Notes: generated by a model from the letters alone, not told the origin. Shown: positions 25,266 to 33,928, counted from the first letter of the stretch. The stretch: 59,012 bases of DNA from Bacteroidales bacterium (GCA_014800735.1 JAAVFP010000006.1:13989-73000), one strand, 5' to 3'. Numbers and translations: made by a program.

Positions 25266-25823
25266 TTATATATCGATGAGGATGTTGGATTGCGGCATGG
25301 TGGCCAGGGCTGAGGGGTCGAGGATGTAGATGTGTTCGCCGCGGTCCACCACGGCACTGAGATGGGCGATACCACTGTCAGCGGGCCAGGCGTAGACGGC
25401 GGGCTGGTGCGTAGTGCCGATGTCCTGGGCCATAACGGCCACGGGTGCGACAGGAGTGGCGGCAGTGTAGGGGTTGCGCTGGCGGCGGAGCACGCCGGTA
25501 AATTCGGAGGCCGGCAGGATGGGCACGGAGTGGGCCCAGCCGCGCAGGCGCACGCTGAAGGCGCGGCGGCAGCGCTCGGGAAGCAATATGGTGGCGCCGT
25601 CTGTACCGGCTGTGAAGCTGACCTCGGAGGCGATGTTTTCGGGAGCCAGCAGGCGCGGGTCGGCATGGTCCAGAAGGTCGAGGTACCAGCGGCGCAGCTG
25701 CACCTGGAGGATGGCATCGATGCTCACGCCGTCGGTGCGCTCCACGGCAAGCGAGGTGTTGCGCGCTTCGAGGCCTCCAAGGGTGCGCCGCAGGGCAAGT
25801 ATTTCGGTGGCGGGGTAGGTCAT
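25266..25823 (-). CDS. hypothetical protein, possible phage head-tail adaptor
   Basis: The 185-aa product starts MTYPATEILALRR and has an alpha-helical N-terminal half (IDAILQVQLRRWYLDLLDHA). A beta-rich second half ends QSNILIDI. I do not recognise a named family. Position between capsid and portal genes and the size fit a head-completion or adaptor protein, but this is inference only. It ends 4 nt before the portal start, so the two are almost certainly co-translated. No signal peptide or membrane helix is visible. Confidence 0.65.
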   Translation of the reverse strand: MTYPATEILALRRTLGGLEARNTSLAVERTDGVSIDAILQVQLRRWYLDLLDHADPRLLAPENIASEVSFTAGTDGATILLPERCRRAFSVRLRGWAHSVPILPASEFTGVLRRQRNPYTAATPVAPVAVMAQDIGTTHQPAVYAWPADSGIAHLSAVVDRGEHIYILDPSALATMPQSNILIDI

Positions 25824-25841
25824 TTTTTTGTTTTTTTGGGG

Positions 25842-25902
25842 GTAGGGTCATTAGGGTCTTTAAGGTCCTTAAGGACTTTAACGTCCCTAAGGACCCTATG
25901 GA
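25842..25902. repeat. second TTAGGGTC/AAGGTCC inverted-repeat array
   Basis: It lies in the 103-bp gap between the capsid and adaptor-like genes. TAGGGTC occurs at 25843 and 25852 and inverted at 25892-25898. GTCCTTAAGGAC (25865-25876) is a perfect 12-bp palindrome in the centre. The units match those at 11262-11376. Within the operon it may fold in the mRNA and set the capsid:portal ratio; this is inference. Confidence 0.7.
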
Positions 25903-25926
25903 CTCTATATGGCCTGTTTTCGCTGG

Positions 25927-27159
25927 TTAGTTCTGGCTTTTCTTGCCGATGATGCGGCAGTGGGCGTTGGGATAGCGGAGCACCAGGCAGGATGCTTCGG
26001 TGAGCACCACGGCATCGGTGTTGCGCTGGCCCGAAGCGCGGAGGTCGAGGGTGTCGGCGCGGAAGGGGATGTGGACGTACTTGGTGATGTAGTCGGGGTC
26101 CAGCACGATGCCGTCGGCAGCATGGCCGCACTGGTCAAACACCTCGGAGTGCACAATGAAGATACTGCCGAAGTTGGTGACCACCTCGCGGAACTGGATG
26201 CCCCAGCGGGTGAAGCTCTCATCGCCGTTCACACAGCGCTTCACGGTGATTTTGTTGATTTCCTCGATGAGCTTGGTGCCGGCCACCATTATTTTGCGCT
26301 TGGAGCCTGCGCCGTTGGCGAATACGTGCGCGGCCATGGCGATGAGCTTGTTCTCGTTCATACCCGAGCCAAATTCAAGCTCGAATTCCTTGCCGGCCTG
26401 GCTCCATATGCCCTGAGTGAAGAACACGGGCTGCTTTTTCTCCGGGTCGGTAATCACGGCCTTCTGCCCGAACAGGAAGCTTTTCTCCATGCCAAGACGC
26501 ATGTCGATGACGGCTGCTTCCTCCTGGTCGGAGAACGACCAGCTCACTTCCTTGTTGGCCATCTTGGCCAGTGTGCTGGTTTCGACCTGCATTTTGAAAA
26601 TCTGGCAATTATTGCGCTCCTTGCGGGGCACGCAGGCAAACTGACCAGTCTGCACGTCGAGCTCGGCGGCGGCACGGCCCATGCGCTCAATCCGCGAGCC
26701 GACGGGGATGGCGGGGAAGAACAGAGGGTCGGGGCCCGAACCGTTGACGGTGACGCCGTTGACGGGGCTCATCACCACGCCGTTGTCGTTCACCTTGACC
26801 ACGTAGAGCATCAGGGGCTGGCCATTGCCACCCTTCACGTCGGGCACAAGGACGGTTTCGGAGGCATCGAAGATGCTGTTGTCGGCAGTCTGGATATTGA
26901 GGGTGTAGATTTCGCCGTTGCGCGTACCGGCGCCGTTGGCAACCGCCGCAGTGGTTACGGTGCCGGTGGGGCGGGTGTCCACCGAGTAGTAGTCCACGGT
27001 CATGGCCCCCGCATGGCGGGGCATAGCACAGCGGCTGAGCTGGTCGATGGGGGTAGAGGTGGGCATAATCTTGGTAATACGCTGGTCGATGGCGTTGCGG
27101 AGCAGCTCAGGCGACTCCTGAGCGATGGCAGTGGTGGTGGTAGGCTGGTTGTTAATCAT
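25927..27159 (-). CDS. phage-type major capsid protein (DUF5309/SU10-like)
   Basis: The 410-aa product resembles capsid proteins of the DUF5309/SU10 type, which have the HK97 fold. An N-terminal arm (to about residue 30) is followed by IDQLSRCAMPRHAGAMTVDYYSVDTRP. A long middle has VSWSFSDQEEAAVIDMRLGMEKSFLFGQ near 215-240, SGMNENKLIAMAAHVFANGAGSKRKIMVAGTKLIEEINK near 275-310, and LDPDYI with a C-terminal beta stretch. This is the usual pattern of a tag, a helical spine and a late P domain. The frame is complete. No protease or scaffold gene is evident beside it. It is read from a host-type promoter at 27434-27441. Encapsulin-like use instead of a phage head cannot be excluded. Confidence 0.7.
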   Translation of the reverse strand: MINNQPTTTTAIAQESPELLRNAIDQRITKIMPTSTPIDQLSRCAMPRHAGAMTVDYYSVDTRPTGTVTTAAVANGAGTRNGEIYTLNIQTADNSIFDASETVLVPDVKGGNGQPLMLYVVKVNDNGVVMSPVNGVTVNGSGPDPLFFPAIPVGSRIERMGRAAAELDVQTGQFACVPRKERNNCQIFKMQVETSTLAKMANKEVSWSFSDQEEAAVIDMRLGMEKSFLFGQKAVITDPEKKQPVFFTQGIWSQAGKEFELEFGSGMNENKLIAMAAHVFANGAGSKRKIMVAGTKLIEEINKITVKRCVNGDESFTRWGIQFREVVTNFGSIFIVHSEVFDQCGHAADGIVLDPDYITKYVHIPFRADTLDLRASGQRNTDAVVLTEASCLVLRYPNAHCRIIGKKSQN

Positions 27160-27180
27160 AATAGAGTAAGAATTAAAGGA

Positions 27181-27372
27181 TTAATAATTAGTTTTGTTGC
27201 AGAAGTCCCAGAACGAGGGGCGGATGCTGCGGAGAATAGGAGGATTGGTGAAATCGTCGTCGGCTGCGGCCGCGGCAGGGTCGGAGCCGGGAGTGCCGGG
27301 GCTTTGGAACAGTGGGATGTCAGGTGCGTCGGCTGTGGCGGGAGCCGCCTGAGGGGTGGTGTTTTCGCTCAT
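27181..27372 (-). CDS. small acidic Pro/Ala-rich protein leading the capsid operon
   Basis: The 63-aa product starts MSENTTPQAAPATADAPDIP and ends SIRPSFWDFCNKTNY. It is low-complexity in its first half (Pro, Ala, Asp) and has an aromatic tail. It is the first ORF after the operon promoter and lies 21 nt before the capsid gene. I do not recognise a family. A small capsid-associated or scaffold-like role is possible but unsupported beyond position. Confidence 0.5.
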   Translation of the reverse strand: MSENTTPQAAPATADAPDIPLFQSPGTPGSDPAAAAADDDFTNPPILRSIRPSFWDFCNKTNY

Positions 27373-27433
27373 AGTATCGAATAATTCTGAAAGATTTTTG
27401 GGAAAAGATTTCGTTGTGTCATTGTTGACGATG

Positions 27434-27441
27434 CAAAGTTA
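27434..27441 (-). promoter_or_regulatory. -7 promoter box of the capsid-portal operon
   Basis: The minus strand reads TAACTTTG, 61 nt before the ATG at 27372. It is a host-type promoter, so the phage-like module may be expressed by the vegetative sigma factor. Confidence 0.55.
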
Positions 27442-27621
27442 CGGCGCAAAACAAGGGGTGATGGTACATTTTTTGACTGACGGGAAAAAAGTGTATGTCC
27501 GGGAGTGCCACTTTAAGCGCTGCGCATGTGCCCTACCGCTCTACTCCTCAAGCAAATAAAAAAAGTTGAAAATTCGGATAAAAAAATCGCCCGAAAGCAT
27601 TGCAGGATGATGATTTTTTTA

Positions 27622-27629
27622 TAATTTTG
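27622..27629 (+). promoter_or_regulatory. -7 promoter box of ald
   Basis: TAATTTTG matches TAnnTTTG and gives a leader of about 60 nt before the ATG at 27697. Confidence 0.55.
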
Positions 27630-27696
27630 GCACAGACCTCCGCACAAGAGGAAAACAACTATCATAAAATACCATCACCTTAAAAACTAATAACAC

Positions 27697-28803
27697 ATGA
27701 TTATCGGTATTCCCAAGGAAATCAAAAACAACGAAAACCGCGTGGGCATGACCCCCGCGGGCGTGAAAGAACTTATAAGCCACGGACATACGGTGTATGT
27801 TCAGGCCACCGCCGGCGACGGCTCGGGCTTCCCCGACAGCGAATACGAAGCCGTTGGTGCCAAAATCCTGCCGACCATCGAGGACACCTACGCCATTGCC
27901 GAGATGATTATCAAGGTGAAAGAGCCCATCGAGCCCGAGTATAAGCTTGTGAAGCCCGGCCAGCTGCTGTTCACCTACTTCCATTTTGCCAGCGACCGCG
28001 AGCTCACCATGGCGATGCTCGAATCCGGCGCCACCTGCATTGCCTACGAAACCGTCGTAGGGCCGCAGGGCGGCCTGCCCCTGCTCATCCCCATGAGCGA
28101 AGTTGCCGGACGCATGTCCATCCAGGAGGGTGCACGCTTCCTTGAGAAGCCCCAAGGCGGCCGCGGCGTGCTGCTGGGCGGTGTGCCGGGTGTGAAGCCG
28201 GCCAAAGTGCTTGTGGTTGGCGGCGGCGTAGTTGGCCGCAACGCAGCCCTGATGGCTGCCGGCCTGGGTGCCGACGTGACCATCACCGATATCTCGCTGC
28301 CCACACTCCGCCATCTGGCCGATGTGATGCCGCGCAACGTGAAGACCCTCTACTCCTCGCGCCACAACATCGAGAGCGAGCTTCCTACCACCGACCTTCT
28401 CATCGGCTCCGTCCTCATCCCCGGTGCCAAGGCTCCCAAGCTCGTGACGGCCGACATGGTGCGCCTGATGCGCAAAGGCTCCGTGATGGTAGACGTTGCC
28501 ATCGACCAGGGCGGCTGCTTCGAAACCTCGCACGCCACAACCCACTCCGAACCCGTCTACGAGGTTGACGGCGTGGTACACTACGCCGTGGCCAATATTC
28601 CCGGCGCCGTGCCCTACACCTCCACCCTGGCCCTGACCAACGCCACTCTGCCCTACGCTCTGCGCCTGGCCGACATGGGCTGGAAGGCAGCCTGCAAGGC
28701 CGACAAGGGCCTGGCCGAGGGCGTGAACATTGTGGACGGCAAGGTGACCTTCCAGGCCGTAGCCACCGCCTGGGACCTCCCCTACACCCCGCTGAGCCTG
28801 TAA
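27697..28803 (+). CDS. ald: alanine dehydrogenase
   Basis: The enzyme interconverts L-alanine and pyruvate plus ammonium with NAD in the cytoplasm. The 368-aa length is normal. Visible signatures: [20 protein letters not shown] at the start, FTYFHFA near residue 93, the NAD fold [22 protein letters not shown] near 170-190, and [26 protein letters not shown] near 290. The last two are the two family patterns. It is a single-gene unit with its own promoter and terminator (28827-28854). Whether it mainly makes or degrades alanine is not visible. Confidence 0.97.
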   Translation: MIIGIPKEIKNNENRVGMTPAGVKELISHGHTVYVQATAGDGSGFPDSEYEAVGAKILPTIEDTYAIAEMIIKVKEPIEPEYKLVKPGQLLFTYFHFASDRELTMAMLESGATCIAYETVVGPQGGLPLLIPMSEVAGRMSIQEGARFLEKPQGGRGVLLGGVPGVKPAKVLVVGGGVVGRNAALMAAGLGADVTITDISLPTLRHLADVMPRNVKTLYSSRHNIESELPTTDLLIGSVLIPGAKAPKLVTADMVRLMRKGSVMVDVAIDQGGCFETSHATTHSEPVYEVDGVVHYAVANIPGAVPYTSTLALTNATLPYALRLADMGWKAACKADKGLAEGVNIVDGKVTFQAVATAWDLPYTPLSL

Positions 28804-28826
28804 TCAATCTCACTCACCAACACAAA

Positions 28827-28854
28827 CAAGCCCCCGGGACTCCCCGAGGGCTTG
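28827..28854. terminator. shared terminator between ald and the alkaline phosphatase gene
   Basis: The stem CAAGCCC-CCGGG pairs with CCCG-GGGCTTG (28827-28838 with 28843-28854) with one mismatch. It sits between two convergent genes and is followed by a T-rich stretch on the plus strand. Confidence 0.7.
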
Positions 28855-28885
28855 ATTTGTGTTTATACGTTTATGCGCGGGCGGT

Positions 28886-30286
28886 TCACTTGCAGCAATT
28901 GCCACAGCATGTTTCGCCCTTGGCGATGCTGAGGATGCGGCGGGGAAGATCGATGTTGTTGTTGAAGCCGCGGAACTGCTCGGCGCCTACGCCAACGGCG
29001 AACACGGGTGTGGGGTTGGCCGAGTGGCTGGTGGTGGTGAAGGCCATGCCGATGGCATCGTTGAAGATGCTGAATACTTCCACGGCAAAGGCGTTGAAGT
29101 TGGCGTAGAGTGTCTTCTGGTCGTCGGTGTTGCGGAGCTCGAAGGTGCGGTCAAACATCTCCTTGAGGCCGGCTTCCTGCTTGTCGGAGAGCTTGATGTG
29201 GGTGAAGAAACCGAGGTTGTCGGCCAGATATTCCTTCATGTCGTCCCAGGTGTAGATGTTGCGTGTGCGCAGCAGGCTCTTGCAGTATTCGCTGAACTGC
29301 TCCTTGCTCACGCGCTGGAAATCGACGTTGGCCAAGTTGGCACCGCGTTTGTTCACCAGCGCAGAGCCGCCGGTGTCGTGGTCGGCGGTAACCACGATGA
29401 GGGTTTCGTCAGGGTGGGCCAGGTAGAAGTTGTAGGCCATTTCAAGGGCTTGGTCGAAGTTGATGATTTCCTTGATAGCGGCGCCGCCGTCGTTGCCATG
29501 CAGGGCGTGGTCAATGTTTCCGCCCTCGATCATCATGAAGAACTTGTCGGGCGAGGTGCGCTCCAGCTGAGCCAGGCATGCCTCGGTGATTACGGGGAGT
29601 GTGAGCATGCCCTGGATGGAGTCCACAGTATAGCTGATGTTGTTATCCTCGAAGCCGGGAACGTTGAGCAGCAGCACTTTGTCGGAGTTGATTTCCTTCA
29701 CGCCCTCGGGGCCGTAGACAATCTGCACGCCGTTCTGGGCAAAGGTGTCCATCACGTCGTTGGGCTGGCCGTCGGTCTTGGTGCCGCGCAGACCGGCGCC
29801 TGCAAAGAACTGGTAGCCGCTGGTGGCCATCTGCTTGTCGATGGTGTAGAACTGGCTGCGGTTGGGCACATGGGCGTAGAATGCGCCGGGGGTGGCATCG
29901 TCAGGAGCAACGGAGGTGGCTATGCCTATGCCGTAGCCCATCTGCTGGAGTTCGGCGGCAATGGAGTTGACGGCAACGGTGTCCGGGTTCATGCCGAGCA
30001 TGCTGTTTTTGGTCTTATGTCCGGTGGCCAGGGCTGTGCCGGCAGCGGCTGAGTCGGTGATGGGGTGCGAGGCGGAGTAGGTCTGGCACCATCCCACGGT
30101 GGGGAACTGGAGCATAGTGAGCGGACGCTCGTTGTTGAGTACCATGCGGTTGTAGTATTCGGCAGCGTTCACCGGAGCCACGCCCATGCCGTCGCCTATA
30201 TAGTAGAATATGTACTTAGGCTGCTGTGCGGATGAGAGCAATGCAAGCGACAGTGCTGCACCCGTAAAGATTGATTTAAGATTCAT
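28886..30286 (-). CDS. secreted alkaline phosphatase (PhoA superfamily)
   Basis: The 466-aa product has a signal peptide (MNLKSIFTGAALSLALLSSAQQ). The first metal site is IGDGMG near residue 32. The catalytic serine lies in TDSAAAGTA near residue 77, and the histidine-aspartate ligands in VTADHDTGG near 310. It hydrolyses phosphomonoesters in the periplasm. The C-terminus ends CCGNCCK, four cysteines in seven residues, which is unusual and could bind metal or carry disulfides. The gene starts 18 nt after the GH3 ligase stop and has no clear promoter of its own, so the two are probably one transcript. Confidence 0.92.
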   Translation of the reverse strand: MNLKSIFTGAALSLALLSSAQQPKYIFYYIGDGMGVAPVNAAEYYNRMVLNNERPLTMLQFPTVGWCQTYSASHPITDSAAAGTALATGHKTKNSMLGMNPDTVAVNSIAAELQQMGYGIGIATSVAPDDATPGAFYAHVPNRSQFYTIDKQMATSGYQFFAGAGLRGTKTDGQPNDVMDTFAQNGVQIVYGPEGVKEINSDKVLLLNVPGFEDNNISYTVDSIQGMLTLPVITEACLAQLERTSPDKFFMMIEGGNIDHALHGNDGGAAIKEIINFDQALEMAYNFYLAHPDETLIVVTADHDTGGSALVNKRGANLANVDFQRVSKEQFSEYCKSLLRTRNIYTWDDMKEYLADNLGFFTHIKLSDKQEAGLKEMFDRTFELRNTDDQKTLYANFNAFAVEVFSIFNDAIGMAFTTTSHSANPTPVFAVGVGAEQFRGFNNNIDLPRRILSIAKGETCCGNCCK

Positions 30287-30304
30287 GTTATTAATGATAT
30301 TGAG

Positions 30305-31837
30305 TTATAATTCAGAATTTAAAGCCAGCATGCGGTCAATGATGCGGCGGTCGTTGGACAGGCGCGGAATTTTGCGCTGTCCGCCCAGCTTGCCTGTGGT
30401 TTCCAGCCAGTGGTCGAACAGGCCGGGGCGCGCTTCGGTAATCTGTAGCCGCGCCAGGAAGATGTTGCCGCTGCGCTTGGCTTGATAATCGGAGTTGACG
30501 CGCTGCAGCTCGGCGTCCAGGATGTCGGCGAACTGCTCAGTGCCGCAGGCGGGCGGGGTGCTCCACTCAATCAGCCATTGGTGGCGCCCCTTGGAATGGT
30601 CGGAGGTATATACGGGCGCGGCTGTGTAGTTGGCCACTTCGGCGCCGGTGCGGTGGCAGGCTTGGGCGATGGCATCGTCGGCGTTCCACACCATGAGTTC
30701 CTCGCCGAAAGCGTTGATGAAACTGTTGGTGCGTCCGGCGATGGAAATCCGCAGCGGTTCGACTGATTCGATACGCACGGTGTCGCCTATTACGTAGCGC
30801 CACAGGCCGTTGCAGGATGTCACCACCAGTGCGTAGGTGTGGCCCGGTTCCACGGCCCAGGCGGGCACTATGCCGCGCGGCGAGGGTTCGCCCACGTGGT
30901 CGAGAGGAATGAATTCGAAGAACACACCGCTGTCCAGCAGCAGACGCATGGCGCCGGGCTCGCGGCGGTCCTGCACGGCGAAGAAGCCCTCCGAGGCGTT
31001 GTAGGTTTCAAGATAGCGCATACGCTCGGGGTCGGTGATAGTGCGGTACTGCTCGCGATAGGGGCCGAAGGCAATGCCGCCGTGGAAAAACACCTCGAGG
31101 TTGGGCCACACGTCGTGGATGGTGCTTGCACCGGCGCGCTCAATCACGCCGCGGAGCACTGTGAGGAACCACGAGGGCACGCCGGATATGTTGGTGATGT
31201 TTCGGCCCACCGAGGCCTCGATAAGCCGCGGGAGCTTGGTGTGCCAGTCGGAAAGCAGGGCTATTTCCTTGCCGGGCACACGGAAGCAGTTGACAATAGG
31301 GTTGATGTCGGCGATAAGGTTGGCCGAGAGGTCGCCCACACGCACTCCGGGCGCAAGGCCCTGGATTTCGTTGGCGAAACTGCCGCCAAGAATGAAGGCT
31401 TTGCCGTCGAACAGGCGCGACCGGCGGTAGAGGTCCAGATAGAATGCCACCGCATAGGAACTGCCGCCGTAGTGATTGGTGCGGAGGCCCTCGGCGGTCA
31501 CGGGGATGTATTTGCTCTTGCCCCCCGAGGTGCCCGAGGACTGGGCGAAGCGGGTGCACCGCCCGGGCCACAGCACTGAGGGTTCGCCGCCCACCATGCG
31601 CATCACGTCGGCGCGGATATCCTCGTATTCTGCCACGGGGACCGTGGCGGCAAATTGCTCGTAGGTGCTGATGTCGGCAAACTTATATCGCTGGCCCACA
31701 GCCGTGTTGGCAGCCTTGTGCAGCAGGTGTGCAAGCACTTTGCGCTGAGCCTCTTCGGCCCCGCGGGGGTCGGCCCAACGGCCGGCGGCGCGCACCTGGC
31801 GCGCGAATATCGGGCGTGCTAACGACGTGAGATTCAT
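30305..31837 (-). CDS. GH3-type acyl-acid-amido synthetase-like protein
   Basis: The 510-aa product belongs to the GH3 branch of adenylate-forming enzymes, first known from plants and widespread in Bacteroidota. Visible motifs: AQSSGTSGGKSKYIPVT near residues 95-110 (phosphate loop), VPSWFLTVLRG near 220, YNASEGFFAVQD near 305 (the adenine motif), and GLWRYVIGDTV near 370. Plant homologues adenylate a carboxylic acid and join it to an amino acid. The bacterial substrate is not known. The start at 31837 is set by the promoter box at 31846-31853. It is followed 18 nt later by the phosphatase gene. Confidence 0.88.
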   Translation of the reverse strand: MNLTSLARPIFARQVRAAGRWADPRGAEEAQRKVLAHLLHKAANTAVGQRYKFADISTYEQFAATVPVAEYEDIRADVMRMVGGEPSVLWPGRCTRFAQSSGTSGGKSKYIPVTAEGLRTNHYGGSSYAVAFYLDLYRRSRLFDGKAFILGGSFANEIQGLAPGVRVGDLSANLIADINPIVNCFRVPGKEIALLSDWHTKLPRLIEASVGRNITNISGVPSWFLTVLRGVIERAGASTIHDVWPNLEVFFHGGIAFGPYREQYRTITDPERMRYLETYNASEGFFAVQDRREPGAMRLLLDSGVFFEFIPLDHVGEPSPRGIVPAWAVEPGHTYALVVTSCNGLWRYVIGDTVRIESVEPLRISIAGRTNSFINAFGEELMVWNADDAIAQACHRTGAEVANYTAAPVYTSDHSKGRHQWLIEWSTPPACGTEQFADILDAELQRVNSDYQAKRSGNIFLARLQITEARPGLFDHWLETTGKLGGQRKIPRLSNDRRIIDRMLALNSEL

Positions 31838-31845
31838 TTTCCTCG

Positions 31846-31853
31846 CAAAATTA
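31846..31853 (-). promoter_or_regulatory. -7 promoter box of the GH3-type gene
   Basis: The minus strand reads TAATTTTG, ending 8 nt before the ATG at 31837. It rules out the longer ORF that begins at 31951 and predicts a very short leader. Confidence 0.55.
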
Positions 31854-31872
31854 AGAAAATTCTGCGAAAAAA

Positions 31873-32070
31873 TTACCCCTGAGTGTCGGCTTCGAGCTGT
31901 TCGAGCACCTGGGCCAGTTCCTGCTCGGTGCGAGTCAGGCGCGCGCGACATTCGGTGAGCAGCGCTGCGGCACGCTTAGTCTGCTCGGCCAGGGTGTCGA
32001 CGTCGAAGGTGTCGGAACGGAGCGAGGCAAGGATTTTTTCGAGTTCGGCTTGTGCTTCGTTGTAGGTCAT
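31873..32070 (-). CDS. xseB: exodeoxyribonuclease VII small subunit
   Basis: The 65-aa product has the XseB pattern: YNEAQAELEKILASLRSDTFDVDTL, then KRAAALLTECRARL near residue 31. XseB binds XseA to form the multi-subunit exonuclease that degrades single-stranded DNA. Its start codon overlaps the xseA stop in ATGA, indicating coupled translation. Confidence 0.93.
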   Translation of the reverse strand: MTYNEAQAELEKILASLRSDTFDVDTLAEQTKRAAALLTECRARLTRTEQELAQVLEQLEADTQG

Positions 32071-33332
32071 ATCTTCTCCTTTATTTCTGATTTAATTTCG
32101 GGACCGGCGGCGAAAGTGGTGGTGAGTTCGGCACCCTCGGGCAATGTGGAGCTATCGGTCACGGCCCGGCCGGCGAAGCGGGTGATGGAGTAGCCGCGGC
32201 GCAGGGTTGCTTCCGGGGCAAGGGCCTCCAGAAGCTCGCCGAGCGACCCGAGGCGGTCACGTCGACGCGCAAGCTGATTGCGCACGGCGGCCACAAGGGC
32301 CTGGGCTGCCGCTGTACCCACCCGCTGGCGGGCGCGGTCAAGCACATTGCGGGCTAGGGCCGGCAGATTACCGTCCCAGTAGGCCAGCTGCTGGCGCTCG
32401 GCGGCGATACGCTCAGCCACGGTGCCCATGATGGCGCGGCCCAGACGGCGGAGGTTGTCGTAAGCCTCGGTCATGCGGGCAATAAGCACTTCGGCGGCGG
32501 CAGTAGGGGTTTTCACGCGCGTATTGGCAACGTAGTCAAGCACGGTCACATCGCGCTCGTGGCCAATGCCAACTATCACCGGAAGGGGGAACTGGGCCAC
32601 GTTGGCAGCCAGGTCATAGTCGTCGAACGACACGAGGTCGCTCACGGCACCGCCGCCACGGATAATCACCACGCAATCAAAGCTATCCAGATCGGCCATG
32701 ATGGCATCCAGCGCGGCGATGACGCTGGGCACAGTCTGGGCTCCCTGGAGCGCTGCGGGGAAAAGACGGGTTGTGAAGCGCAGCCGCGCGGGGTTGTGGT
32801 GCAGGTGCTTCACAAAGTCGCCGTAGCCGGCGGCTCCGGCAGCCGAAATCACGGCGATGCGGCATGGTGTGGCACACCAGGGCAGCGTGCGGTTCAGGTC
32901 GTACACGCCGTCCTCCTTGAGCCTGGCAATGATGCGGTTGCGGCGCCGGGCAAGGTCGCCCACGGTATAGTCGGGGTCAATGTCGGTGATTACCAGCGTA
33001 AAGCCATACACAGCGTGGAAGTTGACCGACACGCGCACCATGATTTTCATGTCCGAGGCCAGGCGCGAACCCGTGGCGGCATAGAACTTTGCGCCCAGGC
33101 GGGCGTAGGCCGAGGCCCAGATTACGGCACGCGACTTGGCCAGCATCCGTCCGCCATCGTCCTTCTGGAGCAATTCCATGTAGCAGTGGCCGGCGGAGCT
33201 GCGCAGGTCGGATGTTTCGGCCGTGACCCACACGTCGGAAAGACCGGGTGCCGCTGTCAGGGCCCCGGTTATCCGGCGGTTGAGTTGCAGTAGTGTTATC
33301 GGTTCGGTGCTCACTTGTCGATTATTTTCCAT
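32067..33332 (-). CDS. xseA: exodeoxyribonuclease VII large subunit
   Basis: The 421-aa product has an N-terminal OB-fold DNA-binding domain (LSDVWVTAETSDL...GHCYMELLQKDD). The catalytic domain shows CRIAVISAAGAAGYGDFVKHL near residue 150, VIIRGGGAVSDLVSFDDYDLA near 225, and VGIGHERDVTVLDYVANTRVKTPTAAAE near 255. The C-terminal helical region binds XseB subunits. It degrades single-stranded DNA in mismatch repair and damage response. It overlaps the upstream DUF3256 gene by 22 nt and the downstream xseB by 4 nt. Confidence 0.95.
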   Translation of the reverse strand: MENNRQVSTEPITLLQLNRRITGALTAAPGLSDVWVTAETSDLRSSAGHCYMELLQKDDGGRMLAKSRAVIWASAYARLGAKFYAATGSRLASDMKIMVRVSVNFHAVYGFTLVITDIDPDYTVGDLARRRNRIIARLKEDGVYDLNRTLPWCATPCRIAVISAAGAAGYGDFVKHLHHNPARLRFTTRLFPAALQGAQTVPSVIAALDAIMADLDSFDCVVIIRGGGAVSDLVSFDDYDLAANVAQFPLPVIVGIGHERDVTVLDYVANTRVKTPTAAAEVLIARMTEAYDNLRRLGRAIMGTVAERIAAERQQLAYWDGNLPALARNVLDRARQRVGTAAAQALVAAVRNQLARRRDRLGSLGELLEALAPEATLRRGYSITRFAGRAVTDSSTLPEGAELTTTFAAGPEIKSEIKEKI

Positions 33333-33928
33333 TTCTTGCCGTCGAAGCGCACACGGATGGCCGGCTTCATTGCCCGGAGGCCCGACGGGCGGTCCACTTT
33401 GGCATAGTACTTAGGTGTGGTATTGGCGGCCATAAATGTATTGTCGTCAGGCATGTAGGTGAGTGTATAGAAGGGAAACTCGGGCATCTCGGCCTCGGGG
33501 TCGGCCTTCAGGGCCGCGCGGTCCACAAAGTCGGCCACGGTGAGCTCGCCGGGCTGCTGCGCAAGCTCCTTCCAGTCGGTGCTGTAGAATGTCACGCGGC
33601 TGTCCGGCACAGGGGTGAGCACGGTTTCGATTACGGCAATCATGGTGTCGCGCCGGGCAGGCACCACAGCGACGGTAATCTGGGTTTTATCGGAAACGTC
33701 CACCGTGACATATTCCGGAGTGTTCACAGCCACCTTGCTGCTGCCTCCGAACACATTTTTCACCCTTGCCTCGGAGCCGCCCTTGAAGTATTCGAGCATT
33801 TCCAGGCGGGCACGCTCGGCAATTGCCGGCACACCGGAATATGGCGCCGACAGCAGGAAGTCGGCCGCCGTGCGTGCTCCGGCCGATAGGGCCGAGAGCA
33901 ATATTACCAGAGATAGCAGTTTTCGCAT
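33311..33928 (-). CDS. DUF3256-family secreted protein
   Basis: The 205-aa product begins with a signal peptide (MRKLLSLVILLSALSAGA). The remainder matches the DUF3256 family of Bacteroidota by pattern: APYSGVPAIAERARLEMLEYFKGG, FYSTDWKEL, and the end WKIIDK. No function is known. It lies between the helicase and xseA on the same strand, starting 19 nt after the helicase stop, and its end overlaps the xseA start by 22 nt. The longer frame to 34009 would overlap the helicase and lacks a signal peptide at its end. Confidence 0.8.
   Translation of the reverse strand: MRKLLSLVILLSALSAGARTAADFLLSAPYSGVPAIAERARLEMLEYFKGGSEARVKNVFGGSSKVAVNTPEYVTVDVSDKTQITVAVVPARRDTMIAVIETVLTPVPDSRVTFYSTDWKELAQQPGELTVADFVDRAALKADPEAEMPEFPFYTLTYMPDDNTFMAANTTPKYYAKVDRPSGLRAMKPAIRVRFDGKKWKIIDK

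Larger units (their letters stand above)
27373..27696. other. 324-bp gap with divergent promoters
   Basis: It holds the minus-strand promoter box of the capsid operon (27434-27441) and the plus-strand box of ald (27622-27629). Between them lies a stretch (about 27480-27560) with tRNA-like words but no complete tRNA fold. No convincing gene was seen. Confidence 0.6.

Noticed and set aside
25332-27384. Long plus-strand frames opposite the capsid and adaptor-like genes
   Set aside because: They are low-complexity in composition and lack start context, whereas the minus-strand frames have capsid- and portal-like motifs, tight spacing and a promoter.
27480-27560. tRNA-like words between the capsid operon and ald
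   Set aside because: A D-loop-like word is present on the minus strand, but no T-loop, matching acceptor arms or anticodon stem could be assembled.
31838-31951. 38-residue N-terminal extension of the GH3-type protein
   Set aside because: The extension overlaps xseB and the gene's own promoter box; MNLTSLARPIF is the expected start.
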